Under the pieces are notes generated by a model. That model was not told where the DNA came from. It saw only the letters and a list, made by a program, of their open reading frames with translations, and did no database searches. This document shows, piece after piece, positions 1 to 10,142 of a stretch of DNA of 64,000 nt (position 1 is its first letter; every line of letters begins with the position of its first letter). Both the position numbers and the translations under genes were made by a program. The stretch is from Lactuca virosa (taxonomy: Eukaryota; Streptophyta; Magnoliopsida; Asterales; Asteraceae): the NCBI GenBank assembly GCA_928212115.1, contig CAKMRJ010003334.1:18100719-18164718 (forward strand). The letters run 5' to 3'.

Positions 1-1300
1 AAAAACTAGTAAGCTAAGATTAAACCGAAAGATCATGGGTAAACATTATTCTCTTATAAAAAAGTATAATCTTAAGGAAAAGCAATTCAGAAAGCTTAAC
101 TCATGGCTAGATATTCTTAGAACCAAAGCTTGAATGAAAGAAATACATTGTATCACATGCCATGCTTCCTTTTAATCTCACATGAAATTGAAATCTTATG
201 CTAATTATGTAGGATACTGTTAGTGTTCACTTTTCGCAATGCCCACACAAAAACCAACATTAAAGATAGATAGTTTTCCCTTTGAAGTTATTTTGTCATC
301 TTTGGGTAAAAAAAAATCTATTTATTATATTATTTACCTAATAATAAATAGGTGAATAAAAATACAAATATAAAACATTGAAAAATAACAATGACAATAA
401 TTTGGCAAGAGAACAATGCTATCATAAGTCCACTCCCTTACCTAATGCATTTGGTGAAATTAGACCCAAAAGAAAGTGTGGATTATTACTACCATCATAT
501 TGTACTTTTGGACTTTCTTGTTATCAGGAGAGTGAGTTATATTATCATTTGGTTGAGTTTTACAAAAAAAAAAGATAATTATTTTTAGTCATCTTTTTGT
601 AATTTCCAAATAAATTGTGATATAATGATACATTCCTAACAATATTGGTAAATAGTCTTGGGTTGAATTTCAGCGGAATCTTGACTTGTTATCTTATTTC
701 TAGGAATTTCAGATACATTTATCTGCAGACTGCATTGAGAGGTAAATAAGCAAAGAATAACAACTTTAACCATCTTCTAGTATTTGGAAGATTAATTAAC
801 ATTTTGATATGATATGAAGTTATGCAACGATGTCTGAAGTAAAAAAGAGGCAAGAGTTATTGGGATATAAATACAATCAAAACTTGAGATTTAGATATGT
901 ACAATGGAATCGTTAAGATATATACATTAGGAGTAGAGTTAAAATCTCCAAAAACAACTCCAGGAGCATTATCCCAAAGTTTTAATGTAGCATTAACTCT
1001 TTCAGTCTTTCAAGAAGAACCCTAATCTATTGGTGAAAAAAAAGATTTTTTGATATTTGAATACCTGGCATTAAGAAAATAAGTTATGTCTTAATACCAC
1101 TACAAAGAACTGGAACTAAACCTTACCTCGATCTTCTATTTCTAAAACACTCCATTGCACAATTTGTAGAAACCCATCAAAATCATACGCTGTGTTTGAG
1201 AATTAGGGATCCGTTCAAGTTTTTGTAATACAAAGAAGAAGCACTTAAAAAAACTTAAATCATCACTGATGGAGTGGCACGGCACATGAAGGCTATCAAT
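1..1300. other. AT-rich intergenic sequence, nothing recognised
   Basis: This stretch is AT-rich with many homopolymer runs. The few short open frames (for example around 378-588) have no family motif and are the length expected by chance. I see no RNA gene, no paired terminal repeats and no LTR ends. Confidence 0.5.
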
Positions 1301-1616
1301 TTATTTCTTCTTTGGAGGAGGATAACCTCTCGATTTTGAAGAAGCAATGGAAGTGGTGCGCCTGGATAGAATATACGATTAAACAGCCAAACAATAGAAT
1401 AAACAACTATGCTCAAACATTATGAAATTTTGATAACTAAAACCATGTCGACCTAACTTAACATCAATGCCAACAAATTAAACCCAATACAGAATACCAT
1501 TTTTTTTATAAACAATTGAATCAAATTGGTTAACAGTGATAATAAATTGAACAATTATAAACTGAAAATTACAGAAACAAATCCAAAAAATCAGAAAAAA
1601 AATCGAAGAACTTACC
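1301..1616 (-). pseudogene. candidate terminal exon plus intron of a small host gene (minus strand)
   Basis: Read on the minus strand, 1361-1301 encodes a short basic tail ending PPPKKK and a TAA stop. It is preceded by a convincing T-rich 3' splice site (AG at 1362-1363). A GTAAG donor lies at 1615-1611, giving a 254-bp AT-rich intron, and the phase is compatible across it. The upstream frame (from about 1616 to 1660) is open but runs into a stop and shows no start codon, so the gene would be partial or broken. The long-TIR element starting at 1991 lies just upstream. I do not recognise the product. Chance splice-like signals in AT-rich DNA are the main alternative. Confidence 0.2.
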
Positions 1617-1990
1617 AACAATAATAATCGTCGTGGGGCGAGTTTAGGGATAAATCATTTCCAGTAACAGTTCAATCGTTATTGGTCAAAGAGGTGAAAT
1701 TGTAATCACATAAAAGCTATGATTTCTCCAAAATCTTGCTGATTAATACTTATTAGAGGTGGAATCGAAGGTTTCCATTTAATAAGGGATTTGAGAATTT
1801 TAAATTTTGAATTAATATCTAGTTTACAAAATGTTAGGCAACGTGATTTTGCAGAATAAACCTTCAAATTATGCATTGACTTTAAATGAAAGATGGGCAT
1901 TTTTGGTATTTCAGTTTGTGTGAAAAGGGTTGAGAAATTGACATGTAGAATATAAAGGATTCTTTTATTAGATAGGGAGATATATATGAA

Positions 1991-3381
1991 TAAATTACAC
2001 GAATCGTCCCTCGTCCAAGTGCCAAAAGGCACGTTTAATCCCTATTTTTAAAAATTAACTCGGACCGTCGTTGTATTATGTTTTTTTCACTCGGATCGTC
2101 CCTAAATACATAAAACGACTATTTTGCCCTTAATAATTTTCATTTTTATATTTTTATTATTTGTTTATCACATTTTAGAATAAAAAATAAAATAAAATAA
2201 AATAACCCCCCTCCCAACTACACATCCACACCCTAACCCAACCCTCCTCCTTCACCTTCTTTTCCCTTTTTCCTTCTGCCTCCCTGGAAATCTGGTCACC
2301 AGACTATCTCGGATCTATTCAACTCCGACCACCACCACTCCATCTTTGCTTGACTTCTCTCATATCCGCTCGCCACGAGTATACCACCATTGCAGAGCAA
2401 CATAAAAGGACTCCTTGATGACGAAACTTACTACTCCGACCGTTTTCTGCTCCCCTTCGAAACTTGCAAATCCGGTGACAAGGATTTCATCATATCTGTT
2501 TCTGTTCGTCGGGGTTCCAGATCGAGGGTTTTTGTTTATCGTAGCTCCATATCTATTTGTTCGTAGGTATTGTTGGAGAATGTGGAAGAGCAGTTGAAGG
2601 ATGGTTGTGGTGGAGGAGTAGATCGGTGTAGCTTTCAGGCGATTATTGCAGTTTTCCCATCAATTATTTCATCTTACCCTCATATTCTTTCTCGGTATCA
2701 CACCAACACACAAAAGAGGTGTGAGTGTTGTGTGTTTCTCTGATATTTTCCATCCCGATTGGTACATTTTAGGGTTTTGGAGGTAGGCTGTTAGATAACT
2801 GGATTTAGGCGATGCTAAATTTGACGAAACGAGAAGAGAGAGGTAGGAGGAGGCGTATGTGTTGAAATCCAAAACTTAAGGTTCAAATTTGTATCATGTA
2901 GATGTAATCGATGGTGGTCCTGTGGTGGATGGTTTGTGGTGATGGTGACAAAGAGGAACAAAGATGACTGTTGATCCGATGACTTTATCTCAGAGCTCCT
3001 TTGATTTTTTTTGCACTTGGTTTCCGGTGATGACAATGGTTATGGTGATGGTTTAGTTCTTGACAGAAAAAGAGATGAACAAGAGGGACATAAGTGTTTG
3101 AGATGAAAGATGAAGAAGATGGCATATGAAGTGGGGCCCATTTCTCTTAATGATAGATAAATAAAGGGAAAGTCATTTTTTTCTTTAAAATAAAATAAAT
3201 GACAATAAACAACTTAAAAATAAATAAAGAAGGGCAAAATAGACATTTTATGTCCGGTAAATGATTTTAGGGACACAGCGTGCAACAATTAACAACATAA
3301 GGGACGGTACGCGTTAATTTTTAAAAATATGAACTAAACGCGAAATTTCGCACTTGGACCAAGGACAAATCGTGTAATTTA
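1991..3381. mobile_element. long-TIR DNA transposon, non-autonomous (element A)
   Basis: The two ends are inverted copies of each other. The left end begins TAAATTACACGAATCGTCCC, and the reverse complement of the right end begins TAAATTACACGATTTGTCC. Similarity continues for about 170 bp, including a shared block around TATTTTGCCCTT. The interior (about 2200-3130) is more GC-rich and resembles untranslated leader DNA but has no long frame and no transposase. No clear target duplication is visible; the right flank is a CT/TA microsatellite that may have eroded it. Long TIRs without a transposase suggest a Mutator-like passenger element, but the superfamily is not proven. Confidence 0.6.
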
Positions 3382-3410
3382 CTCTCTCTCCCTCCCCCCT
3401 CTCTCTCTTT

Positions 3411-3465
<55 letters not shown>
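3382..3465. repeat. (CT)n then (TA)n microsatellite
   Basis: A CT-rich run at 3382-3408 is followed by a long TA dinucleotide run ending at the SINE. The TA run can equally be read as the SINE 3' tail. Confidence 0.85.
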
Positions 3466-3468
<3 letters not shown>

Positions 3469-3606
3469 AACGGCAGCTTGATTGGTTAGGTGTTAGTGTT
3501 AATACTCCATACTCCAATTCTTGTAGCACCAATGATCGAACCCTGACATCCCCGTTCTCCCATACTAAGAGGCTAAGCCTCTACCAATTGGGCTATTCTC
3601 AATTGG
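3466..3606 (-). mobile_element. tRNA-derived SINE
   Basis: On the minus strand the sequence starts like a tRNA gene. An A-box-like block (TAGCCCAATTGGTAGAGGC) lies at 3595-3577 and a B-box-like block (GGTTCGATC) at 3542-3534, spaced as in a tRNA. These form an internal RNA polymerase III promoter. About 60 bp of non-tRNA body follows, and then the element runs into TA repeats, as a SINE 3' tail would. It lacks a foldable acceptor stem, so it is not a functional tRNA gene. Mobilisation would have depended on a LINE in trans. Confidence 0.7.
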
Positions 3607-3620
3607 CATATATATATATA

Positions 3621-3675
<55 letters not shown>

Positions 3676-3696
3676 ATATATATATATATATATATA
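3607..3696. repeat. (TA)n microsatellite
   Basis: An almost pure TA run with occasional C interruptions lies on the 5' side of the SINE. TA repeats on both sides suggest that the SINE inserted into a TA tract or that its target duplication was TA. Confidence 0.9.
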
Positions 3697-3779
3697 ACGG
3701 CTGGTAGCTAGGATTTTAATGGTATTGTACTATCGTTTTTAAGTTTGTGAGTAAGAATACTCCTTACTACTTCATGGAC

Positions 3780-3810
3780 ATATATCACATTAACGAACCA
3801 CGTTAAATAT
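3780..3810 (+). repeat. 31-bp direct repeat, copy 1
   Basis: An identical 31-bp sequence, containing TTAACGAACCACGTTAAATA, occurs again at 4215-4245, 435 bp away. The second copy abuts the hairpin at 4242. Confidence 0.8.
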
Positions 3811-4214
3811 TGTTAAATATTGTGTTTTTGTGTGCATTTATGAAACAATTACCATAATCCGTCACCCAAGTATATAGTTAACACTTAACTTGCTTTTGAC
3901 GACTTTGTCAATGTCATTACTTCACCCATAAGTTTTTGTTAGTGAAACATTATGAGCCCAAGTGCGGCAGTCCCACTATTGAACTATTATAAGTGCAAAA
4001 CAACCTCTCATCATGTTTAAAGGAAAACCAAAGCGTACGGTATTATCAACACGTTTTTAGACAGTACTTTAACTATGTAGATCTAAAAGACATAAATGAT
4101 ACTTTCAAGTCTTGGATCTTCAACATGAATGCTGTAGAAGATTCTTTGTCTCTTTGAAGATAACTTGGTTAATACTCTTTGTAATGTTTTTTCCGAAATG
4201 TACACAAACACACA

Positions 4215-4245
4215 ATATATCACATTAACGAACCACGTTAAATAT
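4215..4245 (+). repeat. 31-bp direct repeat, copy 2
   Basis: Exact copy of 3780-3810. Its last bases overlap the left arm of the 101-bp hairpin. Confidence 0.8.
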
Positions 4246-4342
4246 GCATCACTAATATATACCTACACCAAAATAAGTATGCTACTTAGTTGCACTAAGT
4301 AGCATACTTATATTGGTGTAGGTATATATTAATGATGCATAT
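4242..4342. repeat. near-perfect foldback, 49-bp arms and 3-nt loop
   Basis: The left arm (4242-4290) and right arm (4294-4342) are reverse complements with only two mismatches, separated by TGC. A transcript would form a long, almost perfect hairpin. The size and AT-rich ends suit a foldback MITE. A small-RNA precursor is possible, but there is no independent evidence of transcription. Confidence 0.8.
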
Positions 4343-4403
4343 TTTGCTCTTTTCGTAGTGGTTAAGATTTAAAAAAATAATAATAATAAAATAAAAATAA
4401 AAA

Positions 4404-4700
4404 TCTACGTGGCATTATATTATTTGTGAAGGGTGGGGTTGAATTTTATATTATGGTTTTTACTTTTCTTTTTTCTATTTTTCAATTAAGCAAGCTCCAA
4501 TCCCTATGCTCAATCACGTGACTCTGTCTTTGTAAGGTGCCAGCTGTCATGTGGGTCCACCGCCACGACATCCGAACATGGGGACCGAGGATTCGTTCTA
4601 CCGACGCCGCAAAGGTCTAAGTCGGCGGGTCCCACGCAACGTGTAGCGTGTACGTGACTGCACGTTAGCATCTCATCCTCTGCCATTCCCACGTTGCCAC
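4404..4700. promoter_or_regulatory. promoter-like island with a cluster of ACGT elements
   Basis: The island is GC-richer than its surroundings and holds six ACGT cores in under 300 bp: an ABRE-like ACGTGGC at 4407, a palindromic G-box CACGTG at 4515, and further cores near 4639, 4652, 4662 and 4691. It also has GGGTCCCAC/GTGGGTCCAC motifs resembling TCP sites. bZIP and bHLH factors bind ACGT cores in plant promoters. No coding frame follows on either side: a TIR remnant starts at 4731 on the right and the hairpin lies on the left. Inference: an orphan promoter separated from its gene. Confidence 0.35.
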
Positions 4701-4730
4701 TATGAAATCACTCCTATAATTTTTAGATTA

Positions 4731-5188
4731 AATTACAGAAATGGTCCTTCAAGTTTATTTAGATTCACATTTCCTAAGAATTGTATGTTTCCAAAACTTA
4801 CACGACTGATCCTTCCGTCTAATTCTTTTAAAAAATCACTATTAAAGATATGTATAACGACCATTTTATGCTTATTTTTTCATTTTTAGATTTTGTCCTT
4901 TTAGTATATATTTTTATTATTTTAATATTTTTAGGGCCACCACACAATCCTAACCTACCCTCACTCCTTCAGGCAACTTCAACCAAATATCGACCATCTA
5001 TTTGAACTCTTTCGGTCATCTTCTCCAGACCATATGTTAAACTTATAAACCACCAAAACCTAATAGTATAAAAAATTGTAGTTTTCTATTTCAATGAAGG
5101 ATCAACTGAATCGCAAATGGTTGCATATATGCAAGAATTAGCTTCAATAAATAGAGGTTAGTTATTACAACATATTTGTTCCTAGTGT
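4731..5188. mobile_element. one-ended TIR remnant related to element A
   Basis: The left end (TAAATTACAGAAATGGTCCTT) reads like the end of element A, and the block after it has the same AT-rich layout followed by leader-like sequence. No matching right end is visible before the MULE inserted at 5198, or just after it. I treat it as a truncated copy. The right boundary is arbitrary. Confidence 0.35.
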
Positions 5189-5415
5189 GATTTTGAGGAC
5201 AAAACTGCAAAAAATAGTCCCTGTGGTATGCATTTTTTTGGGGTTTTAGTCCAAACCCCAACTTTTTTGGATTCGTGGTTCTTTTGGCCATGTTTGTATG
5301 TAAATTTGGTCTCTCGTAAAATTGAAATGACTATAATGCCCTTCTGATATATTTTTTTTATGTTTTTTCTATTTAATTTAAATGAAAAAGAAAATAATTA
5401 ATTAATTTGGGCTCA

Positions 5416-5417
<2 letters not shown>

Positions 5418-5449
<32 letters not shown>
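5418..5449. repeat. (CT)n microsatellite inside the left MULE TIR
   Basis: About 16 CT units lie 220 bp from the left end, mirrored by (GA)n at 6451-6481 some 223 bp from the right end. Confidence 0.9.
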
Positions 5450-5451
<2 letters not shown>

Positions 5452-6447
5452 AATACCCATCTTCCTGAAAATTGTCCAGATGAACAAAAAAACACCAAGA
5501 ACAAAAAATCACCCAGAACAAATTGTTGAACTCGTCGGTTGTCAATGGAGATGGAGAAAAGAGAATGAGAAATCATATCTAGGGTTAGTCTTCTCCATTT
5601 TTTTCAGATATGTTCGTCTTCTCCATCTGTTTTTTTATCTGTTTGTGTTCTTCATCACAGTCATGATCGGTTTACAGCATCACTCCCTTCTCAATTCATC
5701 TTCTCCATCTGTTGCTCGATTTTCACTGTCACCGGAAAACCCACCCAACCACGGTAAATCTTCAACATATAATCTATAGACCACAATCAACCACCAAACA
5801 CAATCAACGACCACCGCCTCCAGTACCACGGTCGAAGTTGGCTGCGTTTGTCAACAATTTTGACAAACCCACATCTGTACTTTTTGTTAGCCCAGAAATA
5901 AGAACAGAGTGATCTATTTAATATTGAAGCTCTGATTTCTTGGAGCTCCGATATCGACGGCCACTCACCTTTCTATCCTTTATCTTATTGTTGTAAACAA
6001 TCCCTCTCCTCCTTTTCTCTAAATCTTGAGATCCGATTTTGCAAAAGAACACTACGAACACACAAATCACATGATACCGAAGGACGAGAGAGGGTTAGTG
6101 ACAAGAGGAAAAATGAGTGATTTCTGATTCACACACACATATACCTTCTGAAACTATTTCAGATTCATACACACATACACATATCGATTTCAGAAACGAA
6201 AACATACACATACAAATCGATTTTTGGGGATGAACATACAAAAATCGATTTCCAAAACAAAAACTTCACATACACACATACTTACATCGATTACAAATTG
6301 GATTTTATGGGTTTTCTTTTGATTAGGTATGCCGTGTGCGTGAGTGTATGTGGAATTTTGATTAAGAGGGAATTTTGATTAAGAGATGAAGAAGATGGAG
6401 TTCTTCTTGGTAAAAAGAAAAACGATATGGGATATGGGGGTATACGG

Positions 6448-6450
<3 letters not shown>

Positions 6451-6481
<31 letters not shown>
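6451..6481. repeat. (GA)n microsatellite inside the right MULE TIR
   Basis: About 15 GA units form the inverted partner of the (CT)n run at 5418-5449, so the repeat belongs to the TIR. Confidence 0.9.
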
Positions 6482-6484
<3 letters not shown>

Positions 6485-6854
6485 TGGGCTCCTTGTTATT
6501 TTTTAATTATTAAAATAAACAAATTAGTATTAGATTTAAAAAGAAATGAAAGAAAAATGGAAAATAAATACCCCAAGGGTATTACAGTCATTTCACTATT
6601 CATAGGGACCAAAATCGCAATGAAACTAGCTCAAAATGACCACTAATCCAATAAAGTCGGGGTTTTGACTAGCATACCACAGGGACCATTTTTGCATTTT
6701 TGTCGATTTTGAGGTATGAAGGAGCATTTTGACCGGACTTGACCAAACGAAAACCAGACCAATTAGGTGTATACATGTGCCTGTTTTTTAGTTTTTGGAG
6801 CGACACAACATGAAAAAGTGGTTGGTATATAATGGTTTCGATAATTTATTTGAA

Positions 6855-7257
6855 ACCTTGTCTTCGGGGACTATAACTCAATAAATATGCAAGCAAAAAA
6901 TATGAAATTACAGTCTAAAATAAAGTACAAATACTAAACTACATGCTGGGAAAGATATCATCTTAATCCAAATTTAAACGAATGAGTTATAACATTTAAA
7001 ATAATTTCAAAAATTACACACTATACAAAAAGGTTAAAACTTTTCAGCTTTGATACCCCATCTTCGAGGGTCTTTAACTCAATGAATGTGTAACAAAAAA
7101 AAAGTTAAATTACAACCTAAAATGAAGTACAAACATTAAACTACATGTTGTAAAAGATATTATGTTAATGTGAATTAAAACAAATGAGTTATGATATTTT
7201 AAAGAATTTCACAGGTTACACAATATGTTAAAAAGCTGAAAGCTTTTCGGCTTTGAT
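6855..7257 (+). repeat. two tandem copies of a ~200-bp unit
   Basis: Copy 1 (6855-7054) and copy 2 (7055-7257) share the same order of landmarks: a CTTCG start block, ACTCAATRAATRTG, an AAAGTACAAA block, a CTACATG block, AATGAGTTAT and a CTTTGATACC end. The start block recurs at 7258-7272, so a third unit begins and breaks off. Copies are roughly 75-80% identical by eye. The array may be satellite-like or the tail of an old element. Confidence 0.65.
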
Positions 7258-7272
7258 ACCTCGTCTTAGGGA

Positions 7273-7522
7273 CAAAATAGGAGGGGAGAACCAATGGAAA
7301 CAATATCACATGGATTAGGATAAATTCATAAAAGATTATGAATTTTGGTAAAAATTCAGAACCAACAAACTGAAAAGATAAATGTAAAACCAAGAACCAA
7401 TAACCAGCCCGACGTCCTAAAATCGATGTCGGTATAGGTCCGGGTCCCGATCCAGATGCTCACCCTTGTTTTGAGGTATATTATGGATAACCATTTTGAG
7501 GAATATTATGGGAAATCATGTG
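7273..7522. other. spacer, nothing recognised
   Basis: Short AT-rich spacer between the tandem repeat and the solo LTR. No motif was recognised. Confidence 0.5.
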
Positions 7523-9278
7523 CAATATGTAACATCACGATAATGAGGTAATTTCAGTTTTAACCCTACGTATGAAGAAATACTGCATTTTGGCCCCTGT
7601 GCATGAGAAAGATTGCAAAATGGCCCATAGTGCCATTTTGGTCATTTTGGCCGAAGCTTAGTACGTTGGGCGTACGCTTCGTACACAAGGCGTACATGCG
7701 AAGAGCTTAGTACGTTAGGCGTACATCGTGCATGCATGATGTACGTGCGTGGTTCCAAACTATAAAATTTAGGATTTGGACCTTATTTAAACATCTTTAT
7801 GGCCCCACGACCTTCACCCTCATCGGCCTCCACCTAAAAATCGTCCCTCTAGCTAACCCTATGTGTGAAGAGTGCACCTTGAACTCATTTGTGTGTTTTG
7901 GTGGTGTTCTTGAAGAAGAAGAAGAAAGTGGTAGAAAGACATTGGAGATTGGAAGGAGTTTAGATCTGAGATTCTCACCTTGCTAGCAACCTTCAGGAGG
8001 TAAAAAGCTTCTAGCTTGATCATATTTTCTTATAGATCTACATATTCCTTCATTTAGGGCATTTTTGGTCCCAACCTTTGTGATTCTTGAGCATGACATG
8101 CTCTTGACCAAATAAGTCGTCTTTTTAGACCCAATAAGGGGTGTTGAGTCATAAAAATGAGATCTTGATGCTTAGTTCTCCCCCATGCATGGTCTAGAAG
8201 GTATTTAGGTGTAAAGAAGTTGGGATTGTTTGTATTAAGCACTTAATGGGCATGAAAAGTTGGGAACTTTATGACTCTTAGTGATATTTTGGCCTTGGAT
8301 CTGCATTTGGACGTAATAAGTCGAAGTATTAAGCTCTTAAGTGGTTAATAAGGAAACTTGTGTGTATGATGGGCGCACCAAATGGTACGATGTATGTACG
8401 CAGGTTGAGCCCTGATGCCTCGGACCAAAAGTACGCCTCACGTACATCCAAAGTACACCCCGTGTACGAGGCCTGAGTTGACTCAGCTGGGTTGACTCGA
8501 CTGGGTTGACCCAGTTGATTTGTTGATTTTAACCAGTTTTAACCAAGGGTATATTGGGAAAATTGTTATTAATTTAGAATGGGAAACGTTTTGATATTTA
8601 GGAGTCGGGTAGAGCCGGTTGTCAGAGCAGGGATTTATTCAGACTGCACTCAGACTGATATGTGAGTTTTCCTCACTATACCCATAAGTCGAAGGCACCA
8701 ATGTCGACCCACTAGATTATTTATCCTGGTTAGTAGAGTGTTATGCTAGTTTGTAGTTGTTTAGTAGATCCATATGATTATCTATATTTTTTGGCTCTGT
8801 GTTTATGTTTATCTGTATCATATGACGACATATTGTGGCTGGGTTGAGGCGGTCTTAATTCATGTTGTAGGCTAAGACACCCAGGGACGACCAGATAGGT
8901 TGTAGGCCCTGCGAGGCAGTCCAGTCAGGTCGGCAGCCCGTGGAGCGGTCCAGATAAGTTGTAGGCCCTGCGAGGCAGTCAGTCAGGTTGGTTGCTCATG
9001 TTTGTAGGCTTGTTTGTCATATGGTGTGTTGGTACTTTGGGGGAACTCACTAAGATTTGGCTTACAGTTTTTAATTTATGGTTTCAGGTACTTCAGAGGG
9101 TAATGGGAAAGCTAAGGCGTGATCATGCACATCTTCCTGATTTATGTCACTGGGTCTTGGGAAAATTCTGATTTTGAAATGATGATTTTGAAACAATGAC
9201 TCTTTTTGTAAACAATATTGGTTAATGGTTGATTTTTCAAATTTTAAATTTCTTTGATTTTTGGACTGTTACACAATA
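7523..9278 (+). mobile_element. solo LTR of a gypsy element with 5-bp target duplication
   Basis: The LTR is 7528-9273 (1746 bp). It starts TGTAACATCACG and ends CTGTTACA, with perfect flanking repeats CAATA at 7523-7527 and 9274-9278. There is no primer site, coding region or second LTR, so it is a solo LTR, normally produced by recombination between the two LTRs of one insertion. Its internal layout (leader region near 7900, GC-rich repeat modules at 8891-8995, GGGGAACTCACTAAG near 9040, TTTCAGGTACTTC near 9085) parallels the Tekay-like LTRs at 33606 and 58800, pointing to a related family in plus orientation. Confidence 0.9.
8891..8995 (+). repeat. 59-bp-period repeat module within the solo LTR
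   Basis: A block beginning CCAGATA and containing TTGTAGGCCCTGCGAGGCAG occurs at 8891 and again at 8950, with a variant spacer between. It is a short GC-rich tandem repeat in the 3' half of the LTR. Confidence 0.75.
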
Positions 9279-9671
9279 TACCTAATACACTATTGCCAGA
9301 CTGATATTACGCACTAAAGACTCGAATCCTACTCAATTTCCAAACCATGGTTACGAATCCTACACGTTTACCCATATGGCCATGTCTAAAGCTTCATTGC
9401 ACGATGAAGGAATTATATATGTAGAGGCCTAAGCTATGTGCAACAATATCAAGAATAATTAAAAAGAGAACATTTATCGGTTCAAAGATTTGGTGTTCTG
9501 ATGAGTTATGGAGGTCCTCATAATTCTTATCTTCCATTTTCACCCTTAATTTGTTAATATCACTCGTCATATTCATATCTTAAATTTTCGTCAATTCTGG
9601 TGCTTTATACATCTCAACACTTCTTATAACATTCTTTGATTTGTATGTGGTTTCAAGAAGGTGTGTAGTGA
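9279..9671. other. spacer, nothing recognised
   Basis: About 390 bp between the solo LTR and the copia LTR. The short minus-strand frame at 9394-9576 has no family motif. Confidence 0.5.
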
Positions 9672-9911
9672 TGGATTTTATAGATAACAAAAAAATATTT
9701 TTGGTGCGGAAAATTAAAACCCTAAGTTTGCATACACCTTAAGGATCTAGGTTTTCACTATTGACTGCAATATTCAATTTGAATATCAAGAACCCTAATC
9801 TTGGCCTAGTACTTTCGAAATAAAAGGGTAAATAAAACATAATTTTTGATTATGCTAGTAGATAATCAAAGTAGAATCCTTCTTGAAATTGCTTGAAGCT
9901 AGCACCACAAA
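9672..9911 (-). repeat. copia 3' LTR, left part
   Basis: First 240 bp of the left copia LTR, closely matching 27328-27566. It is interrupted after CCACAAA by the gypsy solo LTR and resumes at 21134. Confidence 0.85.
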
Positions 9912-10033
9912 TGTGATAATGGGTAGTTCTGGGTCAACAAAAGTCAAATAGATAAGTCATAAAACATGAAATTAGGCCTTGCTTAAGAGTTTTCGGTTTA
10001 GGGAATCAAAAACCATGAGATTTCTATTGTGAT

Positions 10034-10142
10034 GGACCGAAATCTCATGCCATGGCCGAATTCATGCTAGACCGAAATCCCTAGGCCGAAATCCTCCATA
10101 GACCGAAATCACATGTGATTTCGGTGGTGCTAGGCCGAAATC
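10034..10142 (+). promoter_or_regulatory. seven-copy RRCCGAAATC motif cluster in LTR U3
   Basis: Variants of GACCGAAATC or GGCCGAAATC start near 10034, 10054, 10069, 10084, 10100 and 10133, plus one inverted copy at 10117-10125. The cluster lies about 110-220 bp upstream of the LTR TATA candidate, where enhancer repeats sit in other plant LTRs. Regulatory activity is inferred. Confidence 0.5.

Larger units (their letters stand above)
5189..6713. mobile_element. Mutator-like element (MULE) with 9-bp target duplication
   Basis: The element proper is 5198-6704 (1507 bp). It is flanked by perfect 9-bp direct repeats GATTTTGAG at 5189-5197 and 6705-6713, the length made by Mutator transposases. 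The TIRs begin GACAAAA and run about 250 bp (5198-5449 and 6451-6704), both sharing GTCCCTGTGGTATGC. A (CT)n run closes the inner edge of the left TIR and a (GA)n run closes the right one. The interior of about 1 kb has no transposase, so the copy is non-autonomous. The interior could be captured gene DNA, but no protein similarity is visible. Confidence 0.85.

Noticed and set aside
1706..2032. 108-codon minus-strand open frame
   Set aside because: No motif; it overlaps the start of the TIR element and is best explained by chance.
3534..3595. tRNA gene on the minus strand
   Set aside because: A and B boxes are present but no acceptor stem or anticodon arm can be folded; SINE is the better call.
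4731..6713. Single large element from 4731 to beyond 6713
   Set aside because: The 9-bp duplication limits the MULE to 5198-6704, and no right partner for the 4731 end was found.
8891..8995. CRISPR-like array
   Set aside because: Only two imperfect units inside an LTR of plant DNA.
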